The notes under the pieces: generated by a model | Databases searched by the model: none | Seen by the model: the letters and a program-made list of their open reading frames with translations, nothing else | Told to the model about the DNA's origin: nothing | Made by a program: the position numbers and the translations under genes | Shown here: piece after piece, positions 52,554 through 61,319 of the stretch | How the letters are laid out: every line of letters starts with the position of its first letter | Numbering within the stretch: position 1 is the first letter of the stretch | Source: JASHPR01 sp963815375 | GTDB taxonomy: Bacteria > Actinomycetota > Actinomycetes > Streptosporangiales > Streptosporangiaceae | NCBI GenBank assembly: GCA_963815375.1 | Contig: CAWFGX010000001.1 | Location: forward strand, 3,037,454-3,101,453 | Direction of reading: 5' to 3' | DNA length: 64,000 bases

Positions 52554-52850
52554 CGGCTCATCGCCCAGTCCGCGACTGCCAGCGCCTCTTACGTAGCCGC
52601 ACTGCACAACCTGATCGCCGGGAAATACTCGACGACGACGCGGGTCGCCGCGGTCATCGTTTTTGCCATCATCGAGTTCTTGCTGATCATCATTGCCTAG
52701 GCGCTGCTGGAGGTCAGGCCAGAGGGCACCGCCGCATTGCTGAGGAAATCGCAGGCCTGGCTCGCCAGCCACGCCAAGGAACTCCTAGCCCTGGTAGCCC
52801 TGCTTCTCGGCGCCTACCTGGCGATCAGCGCCCTAGCTCGCCTGCTGTGA
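52554..52850 (+). pseudogene. GAP-family membrane protein C-terminal remnant
   Basis: The frame reads ASASYVAALHNLIAGKYSTT, then AAVIVFAIIEFLLIII, a TAG at 52698-52700, then LLRKSQAWLASHAKELLALV and a last membrane helix to TGA 52848-52850. This is the C-terminal half of GAP/Sap (sulfolipid addressing) proteins with two or three helices. The N-terminal half is missing and the amber codon interrupts the rest. Confidence 0.65.
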
Positions 52851-52998
52851 TGCAATCATCCAGCCATGCGGACCGTCCGACTTGCAACGGTCTGGTTCAG
52901 CTCCCGATGACGCACGAAGCTGCCGTGCACCCCGGCGCGACCGCGCCTGGTGCCCTCCGCCGCACACCCGCTAGCTCCGCAGCGCTCGCAAGAGGCGC

Positions 52999-53184
52999 CT
53001 AGGCGCGCGCCGGGAGTCGCCTGTCCCGGACGATATAGGCCACGATCAGCGCGGCAGGGAAGAAAAACAGGCTGAAGATGAAGAACCCGATGAAACTGTG
53101 ACCCTTTCGCCCTGCCACTCGGGCAGGCCAGAACGCGATTACGATCCAGATGAAAACCCACAAGATAGTCCAAAACCCTGACAT
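52999..53184 (-). CDS. Small two-helix membrane protein
   Basis: A 61-residue protein: GFWTILWVFIWIVIAFWPAR is the first membrane segment, then GRKGHSFIGFFIF leads into a second (SLFFFPAALIVAYIV) and a basic end. GGAGGGACC sits directly before the ATG at 53184. Small hydrophobic proteins of this kind are common in actinomycetes; I cannot name the family. Confidence 0.7.
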   Translation of the reverse strand: MSGFWTILWVFIWIVIAFWPARVAGRKGHSFIGFFIFSLFFFPAALIVAYIVRDRRLPARA

Positions 53185-53297
53185 GGTCCCTCCATGTGCT
53201 GCCACTGGGTGAGACCCGCCACGGCCGCCGCCCTTTTGCATTTAGATCAAGGCAACACCACGTCCTAGTCGTTCGCATCACCCAAACAAGGTGAAAC

Positions 53298-53483
53298 TCA
53301 TCCTGTGCGCATAACATCCGAAGCTGCGTCGAGTTCGCCTAGCTGTGCCATGTCTGCCGGGCTACCATCCGCCTGCGGCAGGAGGGCACTTCCCCGGTTG
53401 CCCTCGTGCAGTTGCATGCCAAGCTCCTCGGCCATTTCTTCGAGAAGCTTTGCGGCGTCCCGCTCATGAAGCTTGAGCAGCAT
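53298..53483 (-). CDS. Small hypothetical protein
   Basis: A 61-residue frame starting MLLKLHERDAAKLLEEMAEE, an amphipathic helix, followed by a flexible Gly/Ala/Asp end. GAGGGGC lies five bases upstream of the ATG at 53483. No family is recognised. It abuts a transposase fossil on the other strand. Confidence 0.4.
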   Translation of the reverse strand: MLLKLHERDAAKLLEEMAEELGMQLHEGNRGSALLPQADGSPADMAQLGELDAASDVMRTG

Positions 53484-53504
53484 CAATGCCCCTCGTTCGC
53501 GCTT

Positions 53505-53750
53505 CCGTACCTGGCTGCCCGACAAAGAACACTTCAACTGCTGATGTACGAGATCGCGGTGCTGCAGCGGCAGATTGCCCGGACACCTGCGGCTGCACAC
53601 TGGATCGTGACACCGAGACGCTGCTGGCCCGACACCGGCGCCTGGCTAAGAAGAAATGGATCTGCCCAAACATCCCAGGACAGCCGCCGGTCAGGGACAA
53701 GCTACGCACGCTGGTGGGCCACATCGTGCGGCAGAACTTCCGCTGGATAC
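53505..53750 (+). pseudogene. Transposase/integrase remnant
   Basis: One frame reads RTLQLLMYEIAVLQRQIART; the next frame continues LLARHRRLAKKKWICPNIPG and QPPVRDKLRTLVGHIVRQN. This is the N-terminal region of IS481/IS3-like transposases (LRHEIAVLRRQ..., LLRWHRRLVKKKWTYP.RPGRPP). The DDE catalytic core is missing and no terminal inverted repeats are visible. Confidence 0.6.
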
Positions 53751-53757
53751 CAGCAAG

Positions 53758-53973
53758 TCAGCGTACGGCCTGACGGCGTTCTGCTTTGCGGGTCGCCCGC
53801 CGGGATACGGCGGTGACCGTGGAGTCGACCTGATGCAGCACCTTCGCCGTCCGGGTCAACGGATCGCGGTGCTCTGCAGCCAGCGCCAGCCGATGGACGA
53901 GTGCCCGGGTCAGCGGCAGGGCGATGGCCAGAAGCAGCCACATCCGCAGGCGCCTGGAGAAAAATGCCCACAT
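53758..53973 (-). CDS. Small membrane-anchored hypothetical protein
   Basis: A 71-residue protein: MWAFFSRRLRMWLLLAIALP is a single N-terminal membrane anchor, then a basic helical tail (VDSTVTAVSRRATRKAERRQ). No strong ribosome site is seen. The anchor-plus-basic-tail layout is common among actinobacterial membrane accessory proteins. The family is unknown. Confidence 0.55.
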   Translation of the reverse strand: MWAFFSRRLRMWLLLAIALPLTRALVHRLALAAEHRDPLTRTAKVLHQVDSTVTAVSRRATRKAERRQAVR

Positions 53974-54051
53974 GGTCAGGGTCCCTTCGCCGTCTTCCCC
54001 GAGATGCCTCCGGCGCTACCCGCCTCGTGCCGAATTAACCCATGCTCCGGG

Positions 54052-54260
54052 CTACTGGGCGAGCTGGGCCTGGGTCAGGCCATGGCGCTTGCGCTCCTCG
54101 GCGAGCCGGTACCCGCTCTGGCGGGCCATCAGCGCCTTGCGGCGTCGCTCAGCCTCCTCGACGCCGCCGGCCCGGTCGATGCAGGCCTCGCGGTCCCACT
54201 TGGAGTAGCTGCGCACTCCGTTGGCGTCCAGCAGCGCCGCCAGAGCGCGGCGGAGCCGCG
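54052..54260 (-). pseudogene. XRE-type antitoxin fragment
   Basis: The minus strand reads SYSKWDREACIDRAGGVEEA, then ERRRKALMARQSGYRLAEER, then KRHGLTQAQLAQ and a TAG at 54054-54052. This is the linker and first helices of HigA-like XRE antitoxins (RLAEVRKAHGLTQxxLA); the stop falls inside the helix-turn-helix. No toxin gene adjoins it. Confidence 0.6.
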
Positions 54261-54374
54261 GGGCGGCCGCAGTCTCGCCGAAAATCCCCCGGCAGGTGTT
54301 TTATGCGAGTCCTTTATTCACTAAGATGGGCGACCGGAATTGACTCCGATTTACTCAAATTTAGGCGGTAATGC

Positions 54375-55523
54375 ATGGCCGACATGCCTGGCACGTCAAG
54401 CCCGGACCGGATCCTGACCACCCATATCGGTTCGCTGCCGCGGCCGCCGGAGGTCGCTGCCGCGGTGGGGGCGGCGATCACCGGCGAGACAGTGGACCCG
54501 GACAAGTTCAACGAGACTGTCACCGCGGCCGTCGAGGAAACCGTCCGGCGCCAGGCAGAGATCGGCCTGGACTACGTGAGCGACGGCGAGATGGACACTC
54601 CTTCGTTCATGGACACCCGTATCCGCCTGACCGGGTTCGAAGGCCCGGCGAAACCGTACATGCCAGAAGACATCGACGGCGTGCTGCCGGTTCTGACCGA
54701 CTTCGGCGAGGCCGGCAATGTCCTGATGCCCTCCAACACCTCACGGGAGATCAGCTACCGCCCCGAGCGCATCACCGCGGCAATTTCCCGGTTCCAGGGG
54801 GTGCTGGCGCAGCACCCGGAGATTGCAGGCGGGTTCGTCCCCTCGCCCTCGCCGGGAACACTCGCGCGGCTGGGCACCAGTGCCTTCTCCGACCATGAGG
54901 AATTCGTGTTCGCCATCGCTGACGCGCTGCGCCACGAGTACCAGCTCATCGCGTCGGCTGGCCTGACCCTCCAGGTCGATGCCCCCGACCTGGCTATGAG
55001 CAAGCACACCGACTATCGGAGCAGCACAGTCGAGGAGTTCCGCGACATCGTGCGCATCCACGTCCGGGCGATCAACCACGCGCTGAAGGGGATCCCGGCC
55101 GAGCAAGTCCGCCTGCACATCTGCTGGGGTAACTACCCCGGGCCGCACCACAAGGACCTGCCGCTGGAGGCCGTCATCGACCTGATCTATGAGGCCCAGG
55201 CGGGCATGCTCCTGGTTGAGGCGGCCAATCCGCAGCACCGCCACGAATGGTCGGTATTCCGTGACCACCCGCTGCCCGACGGTATGGTGCTCGCCGCCGG
55301 GGTCGTCGACAGCGTGAGCCCGATAGTCGAGCATCCGAAGACGGTGGCCGAAAGCTTGCTGCGGTTCGCGGACGTTGTGGGCAAGGAGCGGATCGTCGCG
55401 ACTGGCGACTGCGGCTTCGCGACCTTCGCAGCCATGCCGGGGGCGCCGGCTGAGGTGGCCTACCTCAAGCTCGCTTCGCTGACGGAAGGAGCGCGGATCG
55501 CGACCGACCGGCTCTGGGGATGA
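54375..55523 (+). CDS. Cobalamin-independent methionine synthase-like protein
   Basis: A 382-residue protein with the fold of the MetE C-terminal catalytic domain. The start LTTHIGSLPRPPEV is the family mark. Zinc ligands are visible as His and Cys in VRLHICWGNYPGPHH, Glu in LLVEAANPQHRHEW and Cys in VATGDCGFATF. Such short MetE-like proteins transfer methyl groups from varied donors, not necessarily methyltetrahydrofolate. The ATG has only a weak site before it. A second MetE-like gene follows. Confidence 0.9.
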   Translation: MADMPGTSSPDRILTTHIGSLPRPPEVAAAVGAAITGETVDPDKFNETVTAAVEETVRRQAEIGLDYVSDGEMDTPSFMDTRIRLTGFEGPAKPYMPEDIDGVLPVLTDFGEAGNVLMPSNTSREISYRPERITAAISRFQGVLAQHPEIAGGFVPSPSPGTLARLGTSAFSDHEEFVFAIADALRHEYQLIASAGLTLQVDAPDLAMSKHTDYRSSTVEEFRDIVRIHVRAINHALKGIPAEQVRLHICWGNYPGPHHKDLPLEAVIDLIYEAQAGMLLVEAANPQHRHEWSVFRDHPLPDGMVLAAGVVDSVSPIVEHPKTVAESLLRFADVVGKERIVATGDCGFATFAAMPGAPAEVAYLKLASLTEGARIATDRLWG

Positions 55524-55717
55524 CCTGACCCGGCAGCCCGCGCCCGCGGACCCGGGCCCGGTGCGGTGATCGGGCCCGGTCAAGAGCGGCATGAGTTACC
55601 GGGTCTTGGTGAGGGCGACAGTGAAGCCGAGCGCCTGGATCTGCCGAATGTGGTTGCGGAGCTTGCGGCGGCGGCAGTTCGTGACGTGGCGTGATACGAA
55701 GCGCGAAGGAGACGGTA

Positions 55718-56791
55718 ATGGCGGCGCGAGTCAAGGGTGACCTACTGCTGGTCGGCAGCCTGCCGGCCGAGTCGACACAGGCCGCGCTGCGCAGCGCAGC
55801 CGAGCTCTACGGAGACCTGGTGTTCGCCCTGCCCGACGGCGAGACCGGATTGCGTTCCTTGTGGGTCGCTTACGACGTCATCACCATGATCCTGCCTAAC
55901 CCCGGCGTGGATCCGATCTTCCCGGCCGAGGCGCCGCCACCGCCCGCTCCCCCCCGACATCTGTACCAGACACCGCGGCTGCGGATCCGCGACGGGGCGG
56001 CACCGCTGCACTTTGATACATGGCCGCGCATCGATGACGCGATCACGTCGTACCAGCAGTTCCGCGCGCTGCGCGAGGAGGGCGTGATCCCGCCCGGGCT
56101 GCGGTTCCAGGTCGGGCTGCCGTTCCCGTTCAGCACGCTTCACAACTTCGCGGACGATTTCGCGGAGGCCGACTACCCGACGGCCGAGAGAGCTTACGAG
56201 GACCTGGTGGGCCGGGAGTTGGCGCGGCTGACTGCGCAGATCTCGCACGAGGACCTGGCGATCCAGTGGGACGTGGCCAGCGAGGTGCTCAACATCGAAG
56301 GTGTGATGCCCGGGGCACCAGACGACGGCGCGTGGGAGCGGTTCGCCGGGCCGGTAACCCGGCTCACCCGCTTGATCCCCGAGGACGTTCTCGTCGGCTA
56401 CCACCTGTGCTACGGGACGTTCCCTGAGTGGCCCATGTACGAGGCGCGCGACATGAGTCTGCTGGTGCGCATGGCCAACCACGCCGTGGCCCACTCCGGC
56501 CGTGTCGTGGACTGGGTGCACCTGGCCGGGCCGCGCTATATGCGCAGCGAGGAGGACCGGTTCTTCCGGCCGCTGGCGGACCTTGACGTGGGCGACACCA
56601 GGGTGTTCCTGGGCATCGTGCTGCCCATCGATGGCGTGGCCGGGCTGCGTCGTCGCCAGGCGACGGCGTTGAAGTACCTCGATGACTTCGGCGTCGCGCT
56701 GTACTGCGGGTTCGGCCGCCAGCCCGGCGCAGACGGCGCCGAGACCATGCGCGAGCACGCAAGCGTCGTCAGGACAGCCCGCGACGCGTGA
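55718..56791 (+). CDS. MetE/UROD-like barrel protein
   Basis: A 357-residue protein related in fold to the preceding one. It starts MAARVKGDLLLVGSLPAEST and has the zinc-site-like GYHLCYGTFPEWP (His and Cys) near residue 230, then GRVVDWVHLAGPRYM and the late Cys in ALYCGFGRQP. I start at ATG 55718, with GAAGGAG six bases upstream. The GSLP start matches the GSLPRP of MetE proteins. It is 195 bases after the first gene, in the same orientation, so the two may act together. The substrate is unknown. Confidence 0.8.
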   Translation: MAARVKGDLLLVGSLPAESTQAALRSAAELYGDLVFALPDGETGLRSLWVAYDVITMILPNPGVDPIFPAEAPPPPAPPRHLYQTPRLRIRDGAAPLHFDTWPRIDDAITSYQQFRALREEGVIPPGLRFQVGLPFPFSTLHNFADDFAEADYPTAERAYEDLVGRELARLTAQISHEDLAIQWDVASEVLNIEGVMPGAPDDGAWERFAGPVTRLTRLIPEDVLVGYHLCYGTFPEWPMYEARDMSLLVRMANHAVAHSGRVVDWVHLAGPRYMRSEEDRFFRPLADLDVGDTRVFLGIVLPIDGVAGLRRRQATALKYLDDFGVALYCGFGRQPGADGAETMREHASVVRTARDA

Positions 56792-56916
56792 AGGAGACGG
56801 TCAAAGGTATGGCTGATCGTGCGCGCAGCAGCTATCTACGAGTAGCACACTGCCTGCGGCATGACTGAGCGCTGAAGCCGCCTTGGGAGTGCCGCGTTCG
56901 TAATTATGGTGTGGGC

Positions 56917-57528
56917 ATGCCAGTCGAAGTCTGGGCCACGGTAGCAAGTGACCTGGTGGACGAGCTTGACGCTCTGCTGGGTGTTATGCCGGAAGGCGAA
57001 CGGGAATCACCTGCCGCCAGCGCGGGCTGGACCTGCTGGCAGACGGCCGAGCACGTCGCCGGGGACTTCGCGCACTACGCCGCCCAGATCATCGGGCAGC
57101 CCCGAGATCACTATGTGAAATTCAGCTTCGACACGCGCCGTGCAACCACGCCAGACGAACTGCGCGAGGTCATCCGCGCGGCCGGGGGAATACTCGGCGC
57201 AGCGGTCCTCGCGGCCCGTCCAGGCTGCCTGGGCTGGCACCCGCATGGCTACTTCACTGCCGCGGGCTTCGCCGCTATCGGCGCTGCCCAGGGCCTTGTC
57301 CATGGCCACGACATCGCCGCTGGCCTGGGCATGGCATGGTCACCTAAGCCGCAGCTGTGCGAGCAGGTGCTCAGCACAGTGTTCCCCGGCGCTGAGCGCA
57401 AAGCCGGCGCGACGGCATTGACGACTCTGCTCAACCAGACCGGCCGTGACGAACGACCACAGGGCGAGCCGGCACGTACATGGAGTTACTCCGCTGCCGC
57501 CGCTCGTCCCCTCAGCGTTGACACATAA
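56917..57528 (+). CDS. DinB/mycothiol maleylpyruvate isomerase-like protein
   Basis: A 203-residue four-helix-bundle protein. The motif CWQTAEHVAGDFAHYAAQI near residue 33 and GLVHGHDIAAGLGM near 130 give the His triad of the MDMPI/DinB family, which binds a metal and usually uses mycothiol. The ATG at 56917 is chosen; a GTG at 56911 is possible. It is a single gene followed by a hairpin-like intergenic repeat at 57541-57586. Confidence 0.85.
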   Translation: MPVEVWATVASDLVDELDALLGVMPEGERESPAASAGWTCWQTAEHVAGDFAHYAAQIIGQPRDHYVKFSFDTRRATTPDELREVIRAAGGILGAAVLAARPGCLGWHPHGYFTAAGFAAIGAAQGLVHGHDIAAGLGMAWSPKPQLCEQVLSTVFPGAERKAGATALTTLLNQTGRDERPQGEPARTWSYSAAAARPLSVDT

Positions 57529-57546
57529 AGACATCTTGCACTTATC

Positions 57547-57582
57547 GGCATGAGCGAGCGACCACGCCGACCAAACGCTCAG
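57547..57582. repeat. Partial copy of the intergenic repeat
   Basis: GGCATGAGCGA, 14 bases, then CAAACGCTCAG: both 11-mers and their spacing are identical to the core of copy 2 at 49663-49730. Flanking CTTATC and GATAAG extend it into a longer hairpin. It lies just after the MDMPI gene. Confidence 0.65.
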
Positions 57583-57767
57583 ATAAGCCGTTTCAGCGTG
57601 ACGCGGCCGCAGCTGAACGCCCTGCCCGGCCCAATCAGCGAGATCGTGGCCAGGACGATCCTGTCTGTCGGAACCGTCAGCGGAGCCGTGCTGGTCGACC
57701 TGACGGTCCCGGACAGCCCGCCGGGAGCACAGTACATGGCGCTGTCCACCCCAGACCCTAGACCCGG

Positions 57768-58382
57768 ACGCGCCTGTCGCCCAAGGCGCTGCGTCTGTAC
57801 GACGAGCTCGGATTGCTGGTCCCGGCCGAGGTCGACGCGGAGACCGGCTACCGCTGGTATGCGGACACGCAGCTGGAACAGGCCCGCGTAGTGGCCTCGC
57901 TGCGCCGGATCGGCGTCCCGCTGGCCCGGATCAGGGACATCCTGGCCCTGGACTCGGCGACGGCCTCGGAGGAGATCCGCGCCTAGTGGGCCGGGACCGA
58001 GGCCGAGCATGCCGCGCAGCGAGTACTCGCCGGCCACCTCGTTGACCGCCTGCACGGAAAGAAGTCCGCCATGCACGAGGTCACTGTCCGCGACATCCCC
58101 GCCCGCACCCTGCTCAGCCTCATCCGGAGGCTGCACGAGGGCGACCTGATTCCGATGGGCCGGGAGCTGTTCATCCACCGGCTCGCCCATGGCGGCGTCC
58201 CCCGGATCGAGCGGATCGCCGGAGCACCCTTCACGATCTTCCACGGAGAGGTGAGCGGGGACAGCGACGGTCCGGTCGAGTGGTGCTGGCTCGCGCTGTC
58301 TCGGGCTGTTGTGCGGACTCGGTGCGGACCGTCCCGGCCAGGCGGGACCGGGTTGGGACGGGCCTTGAACACCGGTTCGTAA
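57768..58382 (+). pseudogene. MerR-type regulator with amber codon
   Basis: The frame reads TRLSPKALRLYDELGLLVPA, then GYRWYADTQLEQARVVASLR, so the MerR winged helix is clear but its first strand and start codon are missing. TAG at 57984-57986 interrupts EEIRA*WAG, where relatives have Tyr (TAC). The frame continues through MHEVTVRDIPARTLLSLIRR and GEVSGDSDGPVEWC, a GyrI-like effector domain, and loses similarity before 58382. An ATG at 58071 could restart translation of the effector part only. Confidence 0.75.
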
Positions 58383-58414
58383 TTTCGTCGAGCGCTTCAT
58401 GACCCTCTGCGAAG

Positions 58415-59170
58415 ATGTGGCCGGTGGGATGGGAGGCACTCGAGCAGTGGGGTGACGACGTTGTTCGCATCGAACCGCTCACTGGCGGAGCTGGCGTCAA
58501 CGAGGTGTGGAGCGTGCGCGTCAACGGTCACCTCGCGGTCGGTCGTCTCGGCCCGCGCAGCGACGCTGATCTCGCGTGGGAGACCGACCTGTTGCGACAC
58601 CTCGACCGTGAAGGGATGCCGGTGCCGATGCCGGTCCCAACGACGGACGGCCGGCACTTCGCCGACGGTCTGGTGGTGATGACCTACGTGGAGGGCGGAC
58701 CGCCCGAGACCGAAGCCGACTGGCGTCGCGTCGCCGGCACACTCCGCCAGCTGCATCGGTTCACGCACGGCTGGCCCCAGCGCCCGGGCTGGCTATCGTC
58801 GGCCGATCTTCTGCACGCCGAGACCGGGACGAGGGTCGACCTCGGCGCGATGCCGCCTGAGGGTGTCGTTCGATGCCGAGCAGCGTGGGCGCGACTCGCC
58901 GGTCGCACGACGTGCGTCGTCCACGGCGACCCCAACCCGGGCAACATCCGCATGACCGCGGATCGCGTCGCGATGATCGACTGGGACGAGTCGCACGTCG
59001 ACGTCCCCGACCTCGACCTGGCACTGCCGCACAACGCCGCCGGTCTCGACGACGACGTGTACGACATCGCCGCGCAAGCGCGGGCCGCATGGGAAGCCGC
59101 CGTCTGCTGGGACCCCAGCGGGACCGACCAGTTCGCAGTCAAGCGGCTCGCCGAAGTTCGAGCGGTCTGA
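58415..59170 (+). CDS. Aminoglycoside phosphotransferase family (APH) protein
   Basis: A 251-residue APH-type kinase. The catalytic loop is VVHGDPNPGNIRM near residue 168 and the metal Asp is in VAMIDWDESHVD near 187; the N-lobe has GLVVMTYVEGG as hinge. These enzymes phosphorylate antibiotics or small metabolites, and resistance cannot be assumed from sequence. Upstream is the MerR fossil. The ATG at 58415 has a weak ribosome site. Confidence 0.88.
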   Translation: MWPVGWEALEQWGDDVVRIEPLTGGAGVNEVWSVRVNGHLAVGRLGPRSDADLAWETDLLRHLDREGMPVPMPVPTTDGRHFADGLVVMTYVEGGPPETEADWRRVAGTLRQLHRFTHGWPQRPGWLSSADLLHAETGTRVDLGAMPPEGVVRCRAAWARLAGRTTCVVHGDPNPGNIRMTADRVAMIDWDESHVDVPDLDLALPHNAAGLDDDVYDIAAQARAAWEAAVCWDPSGTDQFAVKRLAEVRAV

Positions 59171-59696
59171 GCAGCAGCGAATCGACAGAGCGCACCTAAC
59201 GCTGCACGATCGCGCACGTCCAATGCAACGACCGCCGCTCCGAGGAGACCCTCGGCCCCTCACCGGATTCGCACGCGCCGCCTCGCTACCCATGTCTGAC
59301 TCGGGAAGATCGACTCCCCGCCATCGATGCCCGCTTGCCTCGCCGTGCCTGTGACGGTGACCGCCGCCGAGGGCCACCTGGAGCCACCTTTGGGCCGGGG
59401 CATCAACCTCCAGGTCTCCCTAACCGCCATCGTTCCGCTGCCCGCGCGTTTCGGAGCCGCGAAGTGACCGCTATTCATGGAACCGGAAACGAGGTGGTAT
59501 CTCGTTGGCGACGCCGAACGCAGGGTCAGGCAGTTCCTCGTTCAAGACCCCGAAAAAACCTGATTAGGTTCCAGGAAGCGTTCGGCCGCCGGTCGCGGCC
59601 AGAACTCACCAAACCAGTTCCTACCGAACCACCACTGGGGCCATGCCTCACCTGAGATAGGGCCCAGATCTCATCCGCAGAGCCATAGGTCGGCAT
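59171..59696. other. Intergenic region, no gene seen
   Basis: About 525 bases with no recognisable coding sequence or hairpin. Confidence 0.4.
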
Positions 59697-59951
59697 GTGC
59701 TGGAGATCAGGTACTGGGACGTTCGCAATTTCGCCGGGAATTCGAGGACGTGGGACTACGGGGACTGGCATCACGCGGTGCTGGGCGTCGAGATCCTGAC
59801 CGACTGCGGCCCGTCGTGCATGCAGTGGACCAGCGCTTTCGAGCTGTATGGCGTGGAGGTGTTCCAGACGTCGATGCCGGAGCGCATCCTCGGTGGCGAA
59901 TCAGGGCCAGAGGCCTGGGATGCCAGCGAGTCTGACCGCTGGCAAATATAG
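59697..59951 (+). pseudogene. 3'-truncated hypothetical gene
   Basis: An 84-codon frame from GTG 59697. The middle reads HHAVLGVEILTDCGPSCMQW, then TSAFELYGVEVFQ, which resembles a small actinobacterial protein family with a GVEI-TD-GP / YGVEVF pattern. The frame stops at TAG 59949-59951 just after ESDRWQI, where relatives continue. It meets a second truncated gene on the other strand. Confidence 0.45.
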
Positions 59952-60101
59952 ACGAGAGCCGACCAGGACGCTGTGCTGCTGAACGGGCTCGGGCCAGGTA
60001 TCGCGCAACCGGTGTCGCACATCGTCAGCTGTCAGCTCAACCCGATGGCCGCTCACAGTGAACCGGATTATGGCTCCTCCCGTCCATTTCCTCCGATTCA
60101 C
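59901..60101 (-). pseudogene. 3'-truncated hypothetical gene, convergent
   Basis: The minus frame from GTG 60101 reads AIIRFTVSGHRVELTADDVR, then PEPVQQHSVLVGSRLYL, resembling a small actinobacterial family with a VxFTVxGxxxxLTxxxVxxR start. Similarity ends near 59945 inside the convergent truncated gene, so both lost their 3' ends at the same junction. Confidence 0.45.
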
Positions 60102-60482
60102 TCAGCTTGACGGATCCATCCAGCTTGACCAACCGTCATCATCACCACGGCCGCTGCCTCCGGGGCCACCGAGACGGCCGCGCTACCAGCGGCATGACCG
60201 GATGGTGGGCGGTTGAGCCCGATCTTGGTCGTCTGCTGTTTCGCGGGTGGCGGTTCGCCGGCGCGATATCGGCGATGATCTGTTTATGGAAGGGCGTGCC
60301 CGAACCGGCGGCATCCGCGGTCGTCGCCCGGTCTTGGGGCCGGTGCACGACGATGAGCTGATCGCCTGCTGCGGGCCGGCGAAACGGGTTGCCGCCGCAG
60401 CCGGCGAACGTTCAGCGGCAGCGGGATCAGCCTGCGGCCATGTCGCCTTCGGCGCACCTGGGACCGCCTGCGAGGCCCGGTC
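60102..60482. other. Intergenic region, no gene seen
   Basis: About 380 bases; no supported frame or hairpin. Confidence 0.4.
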
Positions 60483-61319
60483 ATGACCCGGATCCTGGTC
60501 ACCAGTGCCAGCGGAGCAAACGGTGACGGCTACGGCGCGATCCTCAGTTTCACCGCTGACGGCGTGATGACCGGGCCGTTCAGTCGTGATCGCCGGATTA
60601 GCGATCCACGCGGCCTGTGCCTCGGCCCGTCGGGTGAGCTGGTGTACGTCAACAGCGGTGACGATCGGGTACTGGCGCTCGACGGGCACGGAAAGGTCGC
60701 GCTCGACTCGGGACGGATCGACGGGCTCGACCCAGGCGGGGGGACGTTCGGGCCCGGCGACCGGTACTACGTCGGGCTACGCCGGCACCAGACGATCCTC
60801 GCCCTGCCTGCTCGCCTGGATAGTAAAGGTGAGCCCTTCCTTCCCGGCGGGATCGTCCCGTTCCCGCGGGGATTTGGCTTCGGGCCTGGCGGTGAACTCT
60901 ATCTGGCCTCCGGCATCGGGCCGTCCGGTGCGGGCGAGAACACGATCGCCGTGTTCGGCCAGGGCAGAGCGCTGCGCACGCCCCGCCTCGTCGACGACCC
61001 CGAACTGAGCCCTCTCGATCTCGCTGTCGCTCCCAACGGGAACATCGTGGTCTCCAGCGAGTGGCCCTACGGTTCCCCCTGCGCGACGGCGAGCGTCCGC
61101 GAGTACGACCCTTCCACGGGTCGGCTCGTCCGCGTGTTTGCCGCTGACCCCGCGGTGGGGTTCGCCAGGCCGCGTGGATTGCGGTTCGGGTCCGGCGGCC
61201 GCCTCTATTGCACCGGCCAGGACCACGTCGTTGCCTTCGCTTTCGACACGGGAAGCTTTACCGGCGTGGTCGCGCACCTGCCAGGGCTCAACGGCCAGGC
61301 TCTGGTCCTTGCGCCCTAG
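60483..61319 (+). CDS. NHL/SMP-30-like beta-propeller protein
   Basis: A 278-residue protein made of repeated four-stranded blades: DPRGLCLGPSGELVYVNSGD, FPRGFGFGPGGELYLASGIG, SPLDLAVAPNGNIVVSSEWP and RPRGLRFGSGGRLYCTGQDH are clear blade edges. There is no signal peptide. Propellers of this kind are enzymes (lactonases) or binding scaffolds; the acidic metal ligands of SMP-30 cannot be placed with certainty. The ATG at 60483 is used. Confidence 0.82.
   Translation: MTRILVTSASGANGDGYGAILSFTADGVMTGPFSRDRRISDPRGLCLGPSGELVYVNSGDDRVLALDGHGKVALDSGRIDGLDPGGGTFGPGDRYYVGLRRHQTILALPARLDSKGEPFLPGGIVPFPRGFGFGPGGELYLASGIGPSGAGENTIAVFGQGRALRTPRLVDDPELSPLDLAVAPNGNIVVSSEWPYGSPCATASVREYDPSTGRLVRVFAADPAVGFARPRGLRFGSGGRLYCTGQDHVVAFAFDTGSFTGVVAHLPGLNGQALVLAP

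Noticed and set aside
57579..58439. A 286-codon minus-strand frame
   Set aside because: It is antisense to a readable MerR-type pseudogene and resembles nothing itself.
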